Source of the DNA: Erpobdella octoculata
Lineage: Eukaryota; Annelida; Clitellata; Hirudinida; Erpobdellidae
DNA length: 64,000 bases
Reading direction: 5' to 3'
NCBI GenBank assembly: GCA_963978895.1
Contig: OZ022246.1
Location: 5,618,432 to 5,682,431, forward strand
In this document: in pieces, positions 49,031 to 61,000 of the stretch
Layout of the letters: each line of letters begins with the position of its first letter
Position numbering within the stretch: position 1 is the first letter of the stretch
Translations under genes and position numbers: made by a program
Notes under the pieces: generated by a model
The model's database searches: none
What the model was told of the DNA's origin: nothing
Seen by the model: only the letters and a program-made list of their open reading frames with translations

Positions 49031-49753
49031 GCTTTCGGTCCATCCGATCGAACTCGTATGAAATTTAGAACCTTGTATCTGTCCTAGCTTGAGGCACAAT
49101 TAACATATTTTTATCCTACCCGGTTGCTCGAGCTCTCTCACCAAGATTTGTCTAATTAATTTTAAATTATTTTTATTAGCTCACACACGATTGAGAATTT
49201 AGATTAGTTGATGAAAACAGTATTTATCATACTTGTTGATTAATATCCAGTTACTTAAATCTCTGCTAGTATATTTTTCAATCTTTTAGTACCCTTAGTC
49301 TATTTTATCTTGATGATTCAGTGGACAATTTTGTAAAAATGAAAGAACGTCGATACCTTTTGTTACATTCATAATTTAAACGCTTTTTGTCTGCATTCAA
49401 TATTAAATAAAAGTTAACTTTTTTGAACTGTTTTTTTTTAAACTAATAGGCTGATTTACATGAAAATACAACATACAAATGTATATTGGGATGGTCATTT
49501 TTGTTTGAAGATTCTCTAGGTTTAAGTTAAAAAATCTTCGCCCCCCTCAACATTTTTCTGAATCCACGCCTCTGCCTTTCACTCTTCCCCATCAGCAGTT
49601 TTTTCATAAACTGTTTGAGTTCGAACCCTTTACCAGGAGGTGTAATTTCTGCCGGCATAACACTTTGGAAAGAAAGCAGGAGCTAAATCTGGCTCTTGTT
49701 TAATGCCTTTCACAGAACTAATATTGTTTGTTTCTTGTTCCTAATGTTCATTC

Positions 49754-50512
49754 TTGCTAAATCTTGACAAGAAACATAATCAAGAAACAAGTCCTCTAAA
49801 TCCTCTTCCTTTGGTTTTGCCACCACCATCTTCTCTTTCCATTTCTCCTTCTCCCTTGATTCGTAGCTTAGGTTTTCTCTTTGACTCTAACTTGTCGCTA
49901 ACCCCCCAAATTATTTTTTTTACTAAATCCTGCTACTTTCATCCTCGCCGTATTAAGCAGCTTCGTCCACTTTTGGATGATCCTTCGCTGCAACTTCTAG
50001 TCTCTTCTCTTGTACTGTCTCGAATTGACTACTGCAATTCTCTATACTATGGTCTTCCTGACACTACCCTCTATCCTCTCTCTAAAGCCTTCAACTCGGC
50101 TGCTCGCTTAGTTTCTCGCACCTCCTACTCCTCTCACATCTCTTGTTCTTCTCCATTGGCTTCCTCTCAGATATAGGGTGATTTTTAAAATCTGTTTAAT
50201 AATGTACAAAATAAAAAATTGTCTTTCTCCTCTCTACTTAACTAATTTAATACATATCCCTCCTAAGTCTGGTCTTCGTTCTTCTTCTCGTAATCACTCT
50301 CGCATCTTCACTATTAAGCATTCTTTTGCTAAACGCTCTTTCTCCTACTCTGGTCCCTATCTCTGGAACTCTCTTCCTTCTTCTCTTACTAACTCTACTT
50401 CTCTCACAGTTTTCCGTCGTGGACTTAAAACATATCTGTTTAATAAGTTCACGACCGAGCGCTATTGAACACTGCGGAAATAGCGCTATATAAATAATTG
50501 ATTGATTGAAAA
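49754..50512 (+). pseudogene. CR1/L2-like LINE 3' fragment
   Basis: Plus-strand peptides LGFLFDSNLSLTPQI, CYFHPRRIKQLRPLL, VLSRIDYCNSLYYGLP and, after a stop and frameshift near 50,175, GLRSSSRNHSRIF, YSGPYLWNSLPSSLTNSTS and FRRGLKTYLFNK: the conserved C-terminus of CR1/L2 ORF2. Ends in TAGCGCTATATAAATAATTG and ATTGATTGA. 5'-truncated. Confidence 0.85.
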
Positions 50513-50800
50513 GAATGAGGTAATGTAAATAAGCCAAAGTTGAGGCTCTTTGACATTGGCTGGAAAGTTGGTAAGCTCCGCCTCCATGCCAATTACGTAC
50601 AACTTATATATAGTCTGAAAGTGCGCGAAAAATCTGTTTGTTGTGAGGTCACGCCGTTATTGTTTCAGTAAATCTATCGTGTTTTGTCTGCATTTGCTAA
50701 CATCTAACGAGTTTAGTTCATTCTCATTGTGTTATAATAATCAGTTAAATTCGTTGTTATAATAATCAGTAAGATTTTTTGATCGAAACTTTGTTACAAT

Positions 50801-51075
50801 ATGTCATCGTATTGGTCCCAGCGTAGAAAGTTGAAGCGTAAGATAGAAGAGCAGTTAGATAAAATTAGAGCCGATAATTTAGCAGATATGTGGTTGGACA
50901 GTTTACTAATATATGGGAAGTTTTGAAAGAAATTAAAAGTAATCTGGCTCTCCTTGTCAGTCCGCCAACGACAGCAGTTAATACGGCAGTTTCGGAAAAC
51001 GTTCATTTCCCCATGCACTCCATGGTACAATTCGACCAGTTGGATTCAAAATTAGAATCTAAAGAATTATTTGAT
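50801..51075 (+). other. Possible first exon of an unidentified transposon gene
   Basis: From ATG 50801 a basic start (MSSYWSQRRKLKRKIEEQLD) runs 42 codons to a stop; a +frame overlapping from 50,890 continues (FTNIWEVLKEIKSN to KLESKELFDAL) to a good donor GTAAGT at about 51,081. A TATA-like TATATATA lies at about 50,605. If a one-base shift is allowed, these form one exon. Family not known to me; position inside the 7-kb TIR region suggests it belongs to that element. Confidence 0.35.
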
Positions 51076-51524
51076 GCTCTGGTAAGTCAATTACAGCATG
51101 TACTTAGATATCTAAAATTTTTGTTTTAGGTTATCACTATCATAAATTCAAACATTTGTATAGGTGATTGACTTACAAAAGCTTGGGGGGACACAATGGC
51201 AAAGGCGTGTGTCATGAGCAAATAATAGGAGGTTTCTAATGCGTTACATTGTAAACGTTTCTAAAACGTTACACGGTAAACGTTTCTAAAACGTTACACG
51301 GGAAACGTTTCTAAAACGTTACTCAGGAAACGTTTCTTTAACGCACAGCCGATGAGCAAAACAACCGAAAAGAAACGCGTTTCTTGTAACCGAAAATGAA
51401 CGGTTAAGAAACGTTACAAAGTGGTTACAATGTTTACTGGGATGTATGTATGCATGCATGTATGTAAGTATGTGTATATCTATATATGTATGTATGCGTA
51501 TGTATGTGTATGTTTATATGAAGA

Positions 51525-51841
51525 ATCGGATTTAGGGGGGCAACTGAGAGCGAAAAAGTGAGCTGGAAAGCGACAGGGAACGGATAACGACCGGAAGCGG
51601 GAGCGCAAGCGGGTAGGAAACGGGAGAGAAAGAGACACGCATTAGAAAAACCTCTAAGAACCCCGGGTACCCCGCTAGTAAATAAAATAAAATAAATAAA
51701 CAAATGAATACATAAATAAACAAACAAACAAATAAATTAATAAATAAATAATTATTAAACTTATATTAATCAAGAAAAATGTTTCAAAAGTTCATTGTAA
51801 TTTTAAAACATCCGTCCTTGGGACGGGCAAAACACCTAGTA
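51525..51841 (+). mobile_element. Helitron end fragments (family D and another)
   Basis: 51,530-51,680 ends ACCCCGGGTACCCCGCTAGT and is an inverted copy of 53,299-53,440. 51,805-51,841 ends GTCCTTGGGACGGGCAAAAC then ACCTAGT, another hairpin-plus-CTAG end. Confidence 0.62.
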
Positions 51842-51906
51842 AGAAGAAAGAAGGAATATCTAAATGATTTTATTTATTTTGATTTGATGTCACATATCCC
51901 TTCTAC

Positions 51907-52383
51907 CAGAGGCGGCAATTCAGCGAAATCCTGGGGGAGGTGAAGATGTTTTAAATTTAACCTAGATAATTTTCAAACTCAAATGACCATACCAATATAC
52001 ACTAGTATGTTGTATTTTTATGTAAAACATCATATTAATTAAAACAACAGTATACAAAAATATTAACTCTTATTTAATATTGAACGCAGAAAAAAAGCTT
52101 AAATATTAAACTACACAAATATTAACTCTTATTTAATATTGAACGCAGAAAAAAAGCTTAAATTGTGAATGTAACAAAGGACATCTAAAAGATTTTGAAA
52201 AATATTAGCAGAGATATGATATAACTACGTAGATATAATTCAAAATGTATAAAAATTACTAAGTTTATCAACTAATCACTAATCTAAATACTCAATCGTG
52301 AGTGAGCTAATAAAGATAGTTTTCTATTTCGTGGAAAAAGCTTGGGAGGGCCGTGGCTCCCAGCCCCTCAATCGCCGCCTCTG
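51907..52383. mobile_element. 477-bp hAT MITE
   Basis: Ends CAGAGGCGGCAATT / AATCGCCGCCTCTG with 8-bp duplication CCTTCTAC (51899-51906; 52384-52391). No coding capacity; contains a ~60-bp tandem duplication (TATTAACTCTTATTTAATAT, 52,060-52,160). Confidence 0.88.
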
Positions 52384-52593
52384 CCTTCTACCCCTAATCG
52401 TGTGACGTCATTTACAAATTAAGACAAATTTTGATTTTCAGGTTGCTTCCAAAGTAAAAGCTGTGATGATGGAAAAAGCATGATAGGTTATCAACCCCTT
52501 GGTAGCAAGCCAAATTTTTTCAGGATTATCATAAACAACCCAGCTTCATCAAATTCAACATTATGGAGAACTTTAAATATTGTGGCAATTATT

Positions 52594-52599
52594 TTTATT
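52594..52599 (-). terminator. Polyadenylation signal of cubilin-like gene 2
   Basis: AATAAA on the minus strand, about 80 bp after the TAA stop at 52679-52681. Confidence 0.5.
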
Positions 52600-52678
52600 A
52601 CAAAAGCAGATAATATAGTGTAAAATAGAATAGCAATTAAACATGCAATCACTGAGCACAAATACGAAAAGATAAAAG

Positions 52679-53454
52679 TTAATTATTTTCAGTATCTTCT
52701 TCCTCCTCGTAGTCATAAGAAAACGAGCCAGAATCTTGAGTAACAGTAGTTGCAGTTTCTATTAGACTTAGCTCTGAACGAAATACTTGTTTGAACGTCA
52801 GCTCAAATGTGAAAGTATACACAGCGTTGGAATCCCCAGAAATGCTTCCTTTGTTGTATTTATAAATGATTTTTACAGTACTACTGCCAGTTTCTGGTAT
52901 TGTATGGTTTCCCTGGTTTAGATAGTAACAATCAGATTGGTTTTAAAATAAAATATCACTAATTTAAATTGTACTCTTAATATAACTATTTCAAATAAAA
53001 AAAAAAAATTATTTTTTATTTAAATTTATTTGTATCTAAATAATCTGATCGCAAACTTAAAAATTCACTCAGTGGTTCTTTGGATTGACTAATAGCTTTT
53101 ATTTTCATTCTAGATAATTGATTTTAACACGCACATGCGCTTTACAACCCTTGCGGAAAACTGGTGACGCTTATCAAATTTAAATTATCAAGCTTTTGAT
53201 CCACTGGCTTTCTATGTGTTCAATGCCAAAAATATTGGGTGAAACCATTATACCAAGATGCTGATAACTATAGCAAATCCTTAGCTTTTATTTTACAACT
53301 AGCGGGGTACCCGGCGTTGCTCGGAGTTTTTAGAGGTTTTTCTAATGTTTGTCTTTCTCGCTCCCGCTCGTTATCCGTTTCCTGTCGCTTTCCCGTTCAA
53401 TCTTTCGCTCTCAGTTGCCCCACCCCTAGATCCAATACTGCATACATACATACA

Positions 53455-53488
<34 letters not shown>

Positions 53489-56400
53489 CATACACATAGA
53501 CACACACACAGACACACACATACATACACACATACATACATTCAAACCTAAATACATACATAGATACAACGGACGTGGGCCCACCTCTCTTAAAAGCGTC
53601 AAGAAGTTTAAGGGCCGAAATGCTAAAAATGAGAGGCTCTTCTTCTGAAGACCTTCGGCGACGAAAGCTCGCAAAGAGTTATAACACATTTATGGGGCAT
53701 AAAGCCATTTGGCAACCGGGAAAGACCGTTGGCAACTGGGAAAGACCGTTGACACTTGGAAAGACAAGAACCCTCCTGGAAAGACGAGAACTTCACGGGC
53801 ATCAGGCCTGGCTTAGCTGAAGTACAATCCGTTCAAATGCCGCTTCATCTTATACTACGAAATGCCCCCAGAGTTCCAACCGAAAGGAGGGGAAGAATGA
53901 TGAACTCACATTTGGACCTTTGGACAACGACCCTGCTTCTTCAACGGACCCTAATGGGGGTATGCTTCACGAGTGTGTTTGCGGTAGGAGTTTCAAGACG
54001 ATCTGTGGAATGAAAGTCCACAGAACGAAAATGGGCTGCTTAACCGAATTTCGTCAACGTCCTGCATCAGATATTAATGCAGGTAAAACGTCGAACATTG
54101 CCGGGCCGGAGGCCAACCACAGCCCCGACACAATTCAAGATGTGAATCCGGAAGTAGAAATCAGTCGACCTAGGCCAAGAATTAATTTTCCTGCAGCAGG
54201 AGATACAGTTGCATGGGAAAAGTTGGACGAAACACTCTCAAAACACGTTCAAGAAATTCATCAAATTTCAGTATGAAAGATATCACTGATGTTATTTTCG
54301 AAAAAAGCATCAAATTGTTTGGTGTGAAACAAAAACGTCAGGTTCGAAACAATGAAGACATGATTTCTAGACGACAAAGAGAAATCAATCAGCTGAAGAG
54401 AGAAAGGAAATTTTTACGAAAGCAGTGGAAAAGAGCCCAGGAAAATGAAAAAGCTGGTCTCGCAGAGCTGCGGCAGAGTTTGGGGCATCGTTTGTCTGCC
54501 CTAATGAAGGCCGAGCGTTTTCGGATAAAGAAAAGAGATCAAAGAAAGACCCATTCAAATATGGAAAAAATTTACTGGACCCACCCAAGTCAGGAACGCT
54601 TCAAGCAGACAAAGCAATGCTCGATGAATATTTTCGGTTCACATTCCGAGACCCGCGCGGAGATCATCAGTTAGAAGAAAGAACCGATCTTCCAGAAATC
54701 CCACTTCCAAACTTTTTTTTCAGAGAAGGCATGATTTCGGTACTTGAAGTTACTCAATTTCTCTACAGAACGAGAAACAGATCTGCTCCTGGACTAAATG
54801 GGGTGCCATATCTCGTCTACAAAAAATGCCCAGAAGTATTGAGATTATTGCATTCTCTACTCGTGGGCTCTTGGGAAAGAAGAAGAATTGAAAGCGAATG
54901 GCAAAGAGCAGAAGGTATCTTTATTCCGAAAGAAAAAGACTAGAAGGCAATACATCAGTTTTGCCCAATTTCATTGTTAAACGTCCAAGGAAAGATATTT
55001 TTTGCTGTCCTTGCTCGGAGACTGACAAGCTATGTAATTCAAAACAATTACATCGACAGGTCTGTTCAGAAGGGAGGAGTGCCAGGAGTACCAGGATGCA
55101 TCGAACATTCGTCAGTGATCTGGGAAGCATTGAAAAGAGCTAAAGAAAGTTGTCTCAGTTTGCACATTGTCTGGTTAGACTTTGCCAATGCTTATGGAGC
55201 CGTTCGTCACCAAATGTTGTGGAAAACTCTCAGATCGCATCATGTTCCAAATTTTGTGATAGAAATGTTGCAACAGTATTTCAGCCATTTCATATTGAGG
55301 TTGTTGTCGACGTCATCTTGTTCAACAGAATGGTTCCAGTTAGAAGTCGGTATAGCAATGGGTTGCTCAATTTCACCCATTCTCTTCGTATAAGCGATGC
55401 AGCTGCTTCTGAATGCAGTGGGTTCTAGCGTGGAAGAAGCTTACGTTGGCAAAGGTATCTTGATGCCATCGGTGAAGGCCTTCATGGATGATACAACTAT
55501 GGTCTAAACAAATGTATCTCAATGCGACGAGCTCTTGATGCATTCAGCGGGCTGCTATCATGGTGCGGCATGAGTATCAAGGCAACCAAGTCAAGAAGCT
55601 TATCTCTGCAGCGAGGTAAGATCGACGACAACGTGACGTTTTCAGTTGCTGGCAACAGGATCCCAACATTGAGAGAAGAACCGGTTAAGAGCCTGGGAAG
55701 GTGGTACGACGATTCGCTTAACGACACTGGACGGTGTTCTGAAGTTCTCCGATCGGCATTTGAAGATATGAAGAAAATTGATGCGGCCCCACTCCAGAGC
55801 AGGTTCAAATCGTGGTTACTTCAGTTTGTTCTATTACCGAGATTGCTTTGGCCTCTATCAATGTATGAGATGAGCTTACCATTAGTAGAAAAGCTAGAAA
55901 GGAGGATGAATAAATTTACAAGGAAATGGTTGAGTCTGCCTCCGGGATTTACTTCGGTAGCTTTGTACAGCAAGACTGTCAAACTGAGGTTGCCACTGAA
56001 GTCTTTGGTTGAGGAGTTTAAGATAAACAAGATCCGTACGCAACTAACGCTGGATAACTCTTCGGATCAAAGAATTGTAGAAATGGGACCTCTTGTAAAG
56101 TCCGGAAAGAAATGGGTAGCCAGAAAGGAGATCACAGAAGCTGAAGCCTCTTTACGTTGGACAGAAAGAGTTGGGGCAGTTCAACAGGACAAACGGGGTC
56201 TCGGGTCAACCCATCGAATTTGGTGGTCAAAAGCCAGCACCAGTGAATGAACAAGTCTGGTCATTCAGGAAAGAAAGAAAGCTATTGAGTCCCAGAGAAT
56301 GATTAAGTTTGTTCAGTTATCTCAACAAGGAGATTGGACGACGTGGGAAAATTCTGTTCAGCGTTCGCTTTCTTGGAAAGACATTTGGCAATACACACCA

Positions 56401-57762
56401 CTACGTTTGTCATTTTTGATTAGATCTGTTTATGATCAACTGCCGTCATCCAGCAATCTTCGAAGATGGAAGTTGAAAGACGATGATTCGTGCATGTTAT
56501 GTGGGCAATCGGAGACATTCATTCACGTTCTTTCCTGTTGTTCGTTTTCACTTTCACACGGGAGGTACACTTGGCGCCATAACCAAGTACTCCGAAAATT
56601 GCTTGACTTTGTTAAAGAAGCATGTAAGAAAGCAAAGACAAGAGGAATACAGCAGAAAAGAAAAATCTACTTTTTGAGAGAAGGCAATCTGAAGTTCCAC
56701 AGGTTCAGATCTACAAGAGACTTTGAATGTGTGATGGGTGCTGCTGACGATTGGTCGGTTTCGGATGATTTGGATGGCGAAAGAAAATTTCCAGAAACTG
56801 TGAGATCAAGCGGTTTAAAGCCGGATATAATTATATATTCTGACTTGTCTAAGACACAGCTCCTGATCGAACTCACTGCGCCATGGGAAAGTAACATGGA
56901 ATCTAGCAAGATTTTCAAAGAGGAGAGATATAGGGATTTAGCATGTTATTTGAATGCCAAAGGGTTCAGGACTGAAATTTTTGCAGTCGAGGCTGGCGTT
57001 CGAGGGTAAGTTAGCAGCTCAATGTTAAAACTGCTGAAAGCTCTTGGTTTTTCAAACCGAGAAAAAACTCGAGCCATCAAGGAGATCTCCCAGACAGCTG
57101 AAGCTGCATCTTTTGGATTTTCGCTAATAGAAAAAAGAAAGCGCTACAAGATGCACACGAAATGGTTTAGCCTTGTTTACATTGGGCGATAATCGTTCCG
57201 GCGATTTCAAGTTTTCTTTTGAACAGTTTTCTGCTGAACTTTGAATTTTCGTGTTTCAAGTTAGGAATTTGGACATTTTTCTCGCCAAAGGGCGTCCGCC
57301 TGATCAACGGACGTCCGCCTGATCAACGGACGTGGGCCCCCTCTCTTAAAAGCGTCAAGAAGTTTAAGGGCCAAAACGCTAAAAATTAGAGGTTCTTCTT
57401 CTGAAGACCTTCGGGAACGAAAGCTCACAAAGAGTTATAACACATACATGCACACATAAATACATACACACATGCACACATACATACATACATCCATACA
57501 TACACACAGGCACACATACATGCATGCATGCATGCATACATACATACATACATACATACATACATACATACATACATACATACATACTTACATACATACA
57601 TACACACACGCACACAAACACACTCATTTTGTGACCGATTTCAATTTTTTTTCACAAAACCCTTCTCCCATTGCCTCTCAAGCTTGTGTTAAAATTGCAC
57701 TATGATCAGATGAATGGTGTAGCAATGCATAAAGGAACATCTATACTTACATACATAATCTA

Positions 57763-57820
<58 letters not shown>

Positions 57821-57959
57821 CCGCTCTGCTCCGCTCATTTTGTGCCCGATTTCAATTTTTTTCACAACTTTCTTTTCCTGTATGAGAACTACCTCCTTGC
57901 CAAATTTCATCAAGATCGCTTTGGATTTGTATAAGAGACAAACTCGCAAACTCACAGTC

Positions 57960-58009
<50 letters not shown>

Positions 58010-61000
58010 TCTACGGACTTGGAAGAACAGACAATGTTGATAAATATATCAATACACTAAATATGTTAACACCAAGACAAGTTCACTGCTATAGCATCTT
58101 GGTTTTCATGTTTAAGCTAATTAATAATATTATGCATTGCCCTGTCTTTGATAATTTTATGTTATCATCAGATATAAAGAATAGACAAACAAGACATACA
58201 GGTATCTTTCATTTACCTTACTGCAGATTGAAAATACTTTCTACAAGTATTTACCTCATTGGACCAAAATTATGGAACATTTTACCAGAAGACATCAGAT
58301 GTGCATCTTCAGTTCACATTTTTAAAATTCTTATCAAGAAATTTATTTGTGAACATAATTTACAATCGTTTCTATGAAAAACTGAGCATTGTGTTTATAT
58401 TTGATTTTGTGTGTGTATGTGATTTTTGTTTCTTTTTGTAAAGGGTGGCTACACTACAAGCATTGCTTATTAGTAGTCTCCCTGTTGACATTTCATTTTA
58501 TTATGCAGATATGTTGACAAATAAACAAATAAATAAATAAAAAAATATATATATATATATATATAGATTTTTGGCATCAACAACAGCAACAACAATCATT
58601 AACTTTCAAAATTGAATTACTATGCATCATGTTTTAATTCAGATATGTAAAAAATTACATTAGAGCATATAGTTTTATTTATAAAAACAATAGCTTCTAA
58701 AACAATTATAAACATTGCAAAAAACTCTGGAGAAAAACTCAGAAAAAAAGTGAATGAAACATGAAAATATATACATACTTTGCAAATAAATCTGGAGGGA
58801 GAGGTGTCTTCCATACCTTCTTTTATCTCTAAAATATTATTATGTGAACAACTTTCTGGTGTTATTCCTGTCAGAATGGTGACATTAACACTTATTTGGT
58901 ATTTCTTAAATGAATTCGCTTTCAATGTCCATATACACTCAATCGCATCGTTACTGGGACTTGATGGAAAATTAGGACTGGTTATTTTTCCCTTATGAAT
59001 CCTCAGCTCACCACCACAACCTGAAAATTCAATGAAATTTTATTTGTGTGGATAAAAAACAAATAAATTAACTGAATTAAACCTGATGGAGAGGATGTAT
59101 ACGTGATATCAAATCCCCTAAATGCAATGCTGGAGTCAGAATTAAATATTAATTTTGCATAATTGTCAGAAAAGAAGATTGGTTGAGGAATTCTGTCACC
59201 ACACATCGTATCTCTTACAGAAGTGTTGTTTTCATAAAAAACCTATAAATATTGAAATATTTTAAAAATAGGGTAATATAAAACAATTTACGATTTACAT
59301 TTTTCACATGATACAATTTCAACAGTAATGATAATTTAAGTTATTCATTGAAAACATAACAAGCTAGTCTTCTTGCAACAAAGTTCCATGCTCACAATTT
59401 ATTACAGTTTATTCTTGCTATAACCTACCCTCGATATAACAATGTACAATTACGTAGACGTGTATTAGTAATTATTATGAGACTCAGTTATCATGCATTT
59501 ATTTAAAACAAGCCAGCATAGAAGTAACGCCATTACAGAGGAAATAGAGCAGGTCGGTTTCGACACTTGTCTTCCAAACCTTCTATGCCATATGTAGCCG
59601 ACATCATCTCTAGTGATTCTAAAGACTCGTCTTCTAAAGACCATGGAAGTCGCCCTTCTACAAGATGCAATCTCGCTGTCTGGAACGCTCGCTCAATTGG
59701 AAATAAATCCGCCACAATAAGCGAATTCCTAATCTCTTCCAAAATAGACATCATGTGTATCGTCGAATCATGTCATGAGTCTTCCTTTTCGCCCTCTCTA
59801 ATCGCCTCAACCCCTCTTGGCTACCAGGCTTTGGACAGACCTCGCCCATCACCTCTCGATGCTGACCTCGCTAGCCTCCGCGGGCCTCGTGGAGGAGGCA
59901 TATGTATTATCCACAAAAACAACTTCAGGTCCTCCATCAAGGATTTTGGAAGCTTCAGCGCTTTTGAGTTACTATCTGCCTACGTCACATTCCGTGATTC
60001 TCACCAATTAATTTTGGTCCTATATCGACCAGGTTCTGAATCTGTTACAGAAGCGTTTTTCTCCGAATTTTCAGAGCTTTTGGGAAAAACTGCCGACTAC
60101 TCCTGCGATCTGATCTTACTTGGGGATATCAATATTCACCTGGATCAGGACATCACTACAACCAGAAAGTTTCAAAATTTGCTCCTGAGTCATGGCCTCA
60201 CTCAACTGGTAACAGGACCGACTCATGACCATGGTCATACCCTTGATGTGGTTATCACGCGCTCATCTTCGCTCATAACAAATTTACTAATCATCCCTCC
60301 TTCTCTATCCGACCATTCAATCATTACCTTTTCAACTTGTCATAAACCACCCCCCATTATCACCGAAAAAGTGGAACGCCGTTCTTTCAGGTCATTCGAC
60401 TTAGCATCATTCAGTATCGATCTTCAAAATACCAGGCTCTTTGAAGTCTCTGCCTTGAAATTGGACAAATCTGCTGAACAGCTGTTCGATCTCTACGATG
60501 CAACAATGAACGAGCTCCTTAATCGTCATGCTCCACGGAAGTTGATTACCTTAAGGATAAAGCCAGAAAGCCCCTGGTTTGATGCCGACTGTAGTCGGTC
60601 CAAAAGACTAAATCGTCGACTCGAACGGCGTTATTTGTGCACCAAACTGTCGTCGGATAAAATAGCTTGGCACACCCAGTCCATACTCAAACGTCGACTG
60701 TTCCAGAAAAAGTGCTCAAGCTACTTTCGACATAAAATTGAAGAAGTGACTGGCGATGGCCGGGCGACTTGGAGATCTTTAAACTCTCTTCTTAATCCAG
60801 TCACTGATATTTCTGCTAGTGGTCTTGCTCCTGACGCATTGCTTGACTACTTCACGCTGAGGATCGAGGACATTCGTCGAACCACAAAAGACGCCCTACC
60901 TCCGCTTTTCAGTTCTTGCCCGGCCGATGTTCCGGTTCTGGCTGCTTTCGACGATATCACTTCCGAGGAGGTCGAGTGCCTACTCAATCGCCTTGGGACT

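Larger units (their letters stand above)
47493..49574. mobile_element. hAT-type element (CAGAGGCGTGG family) with nested Helitrons and LINE
   Basis: Ends CAGAGGCGTGGATT / AATCCACGCCTCTG and 8-bp duplication CCTTTCAC (47485-47492; 49575-49582). Its own sequence is at 47,493-47,636 and 49,031-49,574. Inside lie a complete A/B Helitron composite and a LINE fragment. Confidence 0.88.
44435..51443. mobile_element. 7-kb region bounded by long terminal inverted repeats, heavily nested
   Basis: Left end ATCCCAGTAAACATGGTAAC and right end (inverted) ATCCCAGTAAACATTGTAAC continue alike for about 45 bp (AACGTTTCTT..CCGTT). Subterminal tandem repeats of AAACGTTTCT/AACGTTxC type occur at both ends (44,520-44,690; 51,230-51,350). 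Internal insertions: hAT 44,897-46,244, hAT 47,493-49,574, LINE 49,750-50,512. A possible transposase first exon is at 50,801. The superfamily is not recognised. The two ends could also belong to separate copies. Confidence 0.6.

Noticed and set aside
51434..51727. 97-codon minus-strand frame
   Set aside because: Shadow of Helitron D minisatellite and CA/TA repeats.
53630..53689. Hammerhead ribozyme in the direct terminal repeat of the R2-like element
   Set aside because: CTGAAGA and CGAAA occur at suggestive spacing, but the bases between them do not form a proper stem II next to both core strands in either copy. A structural search with a covariance model would settle it.
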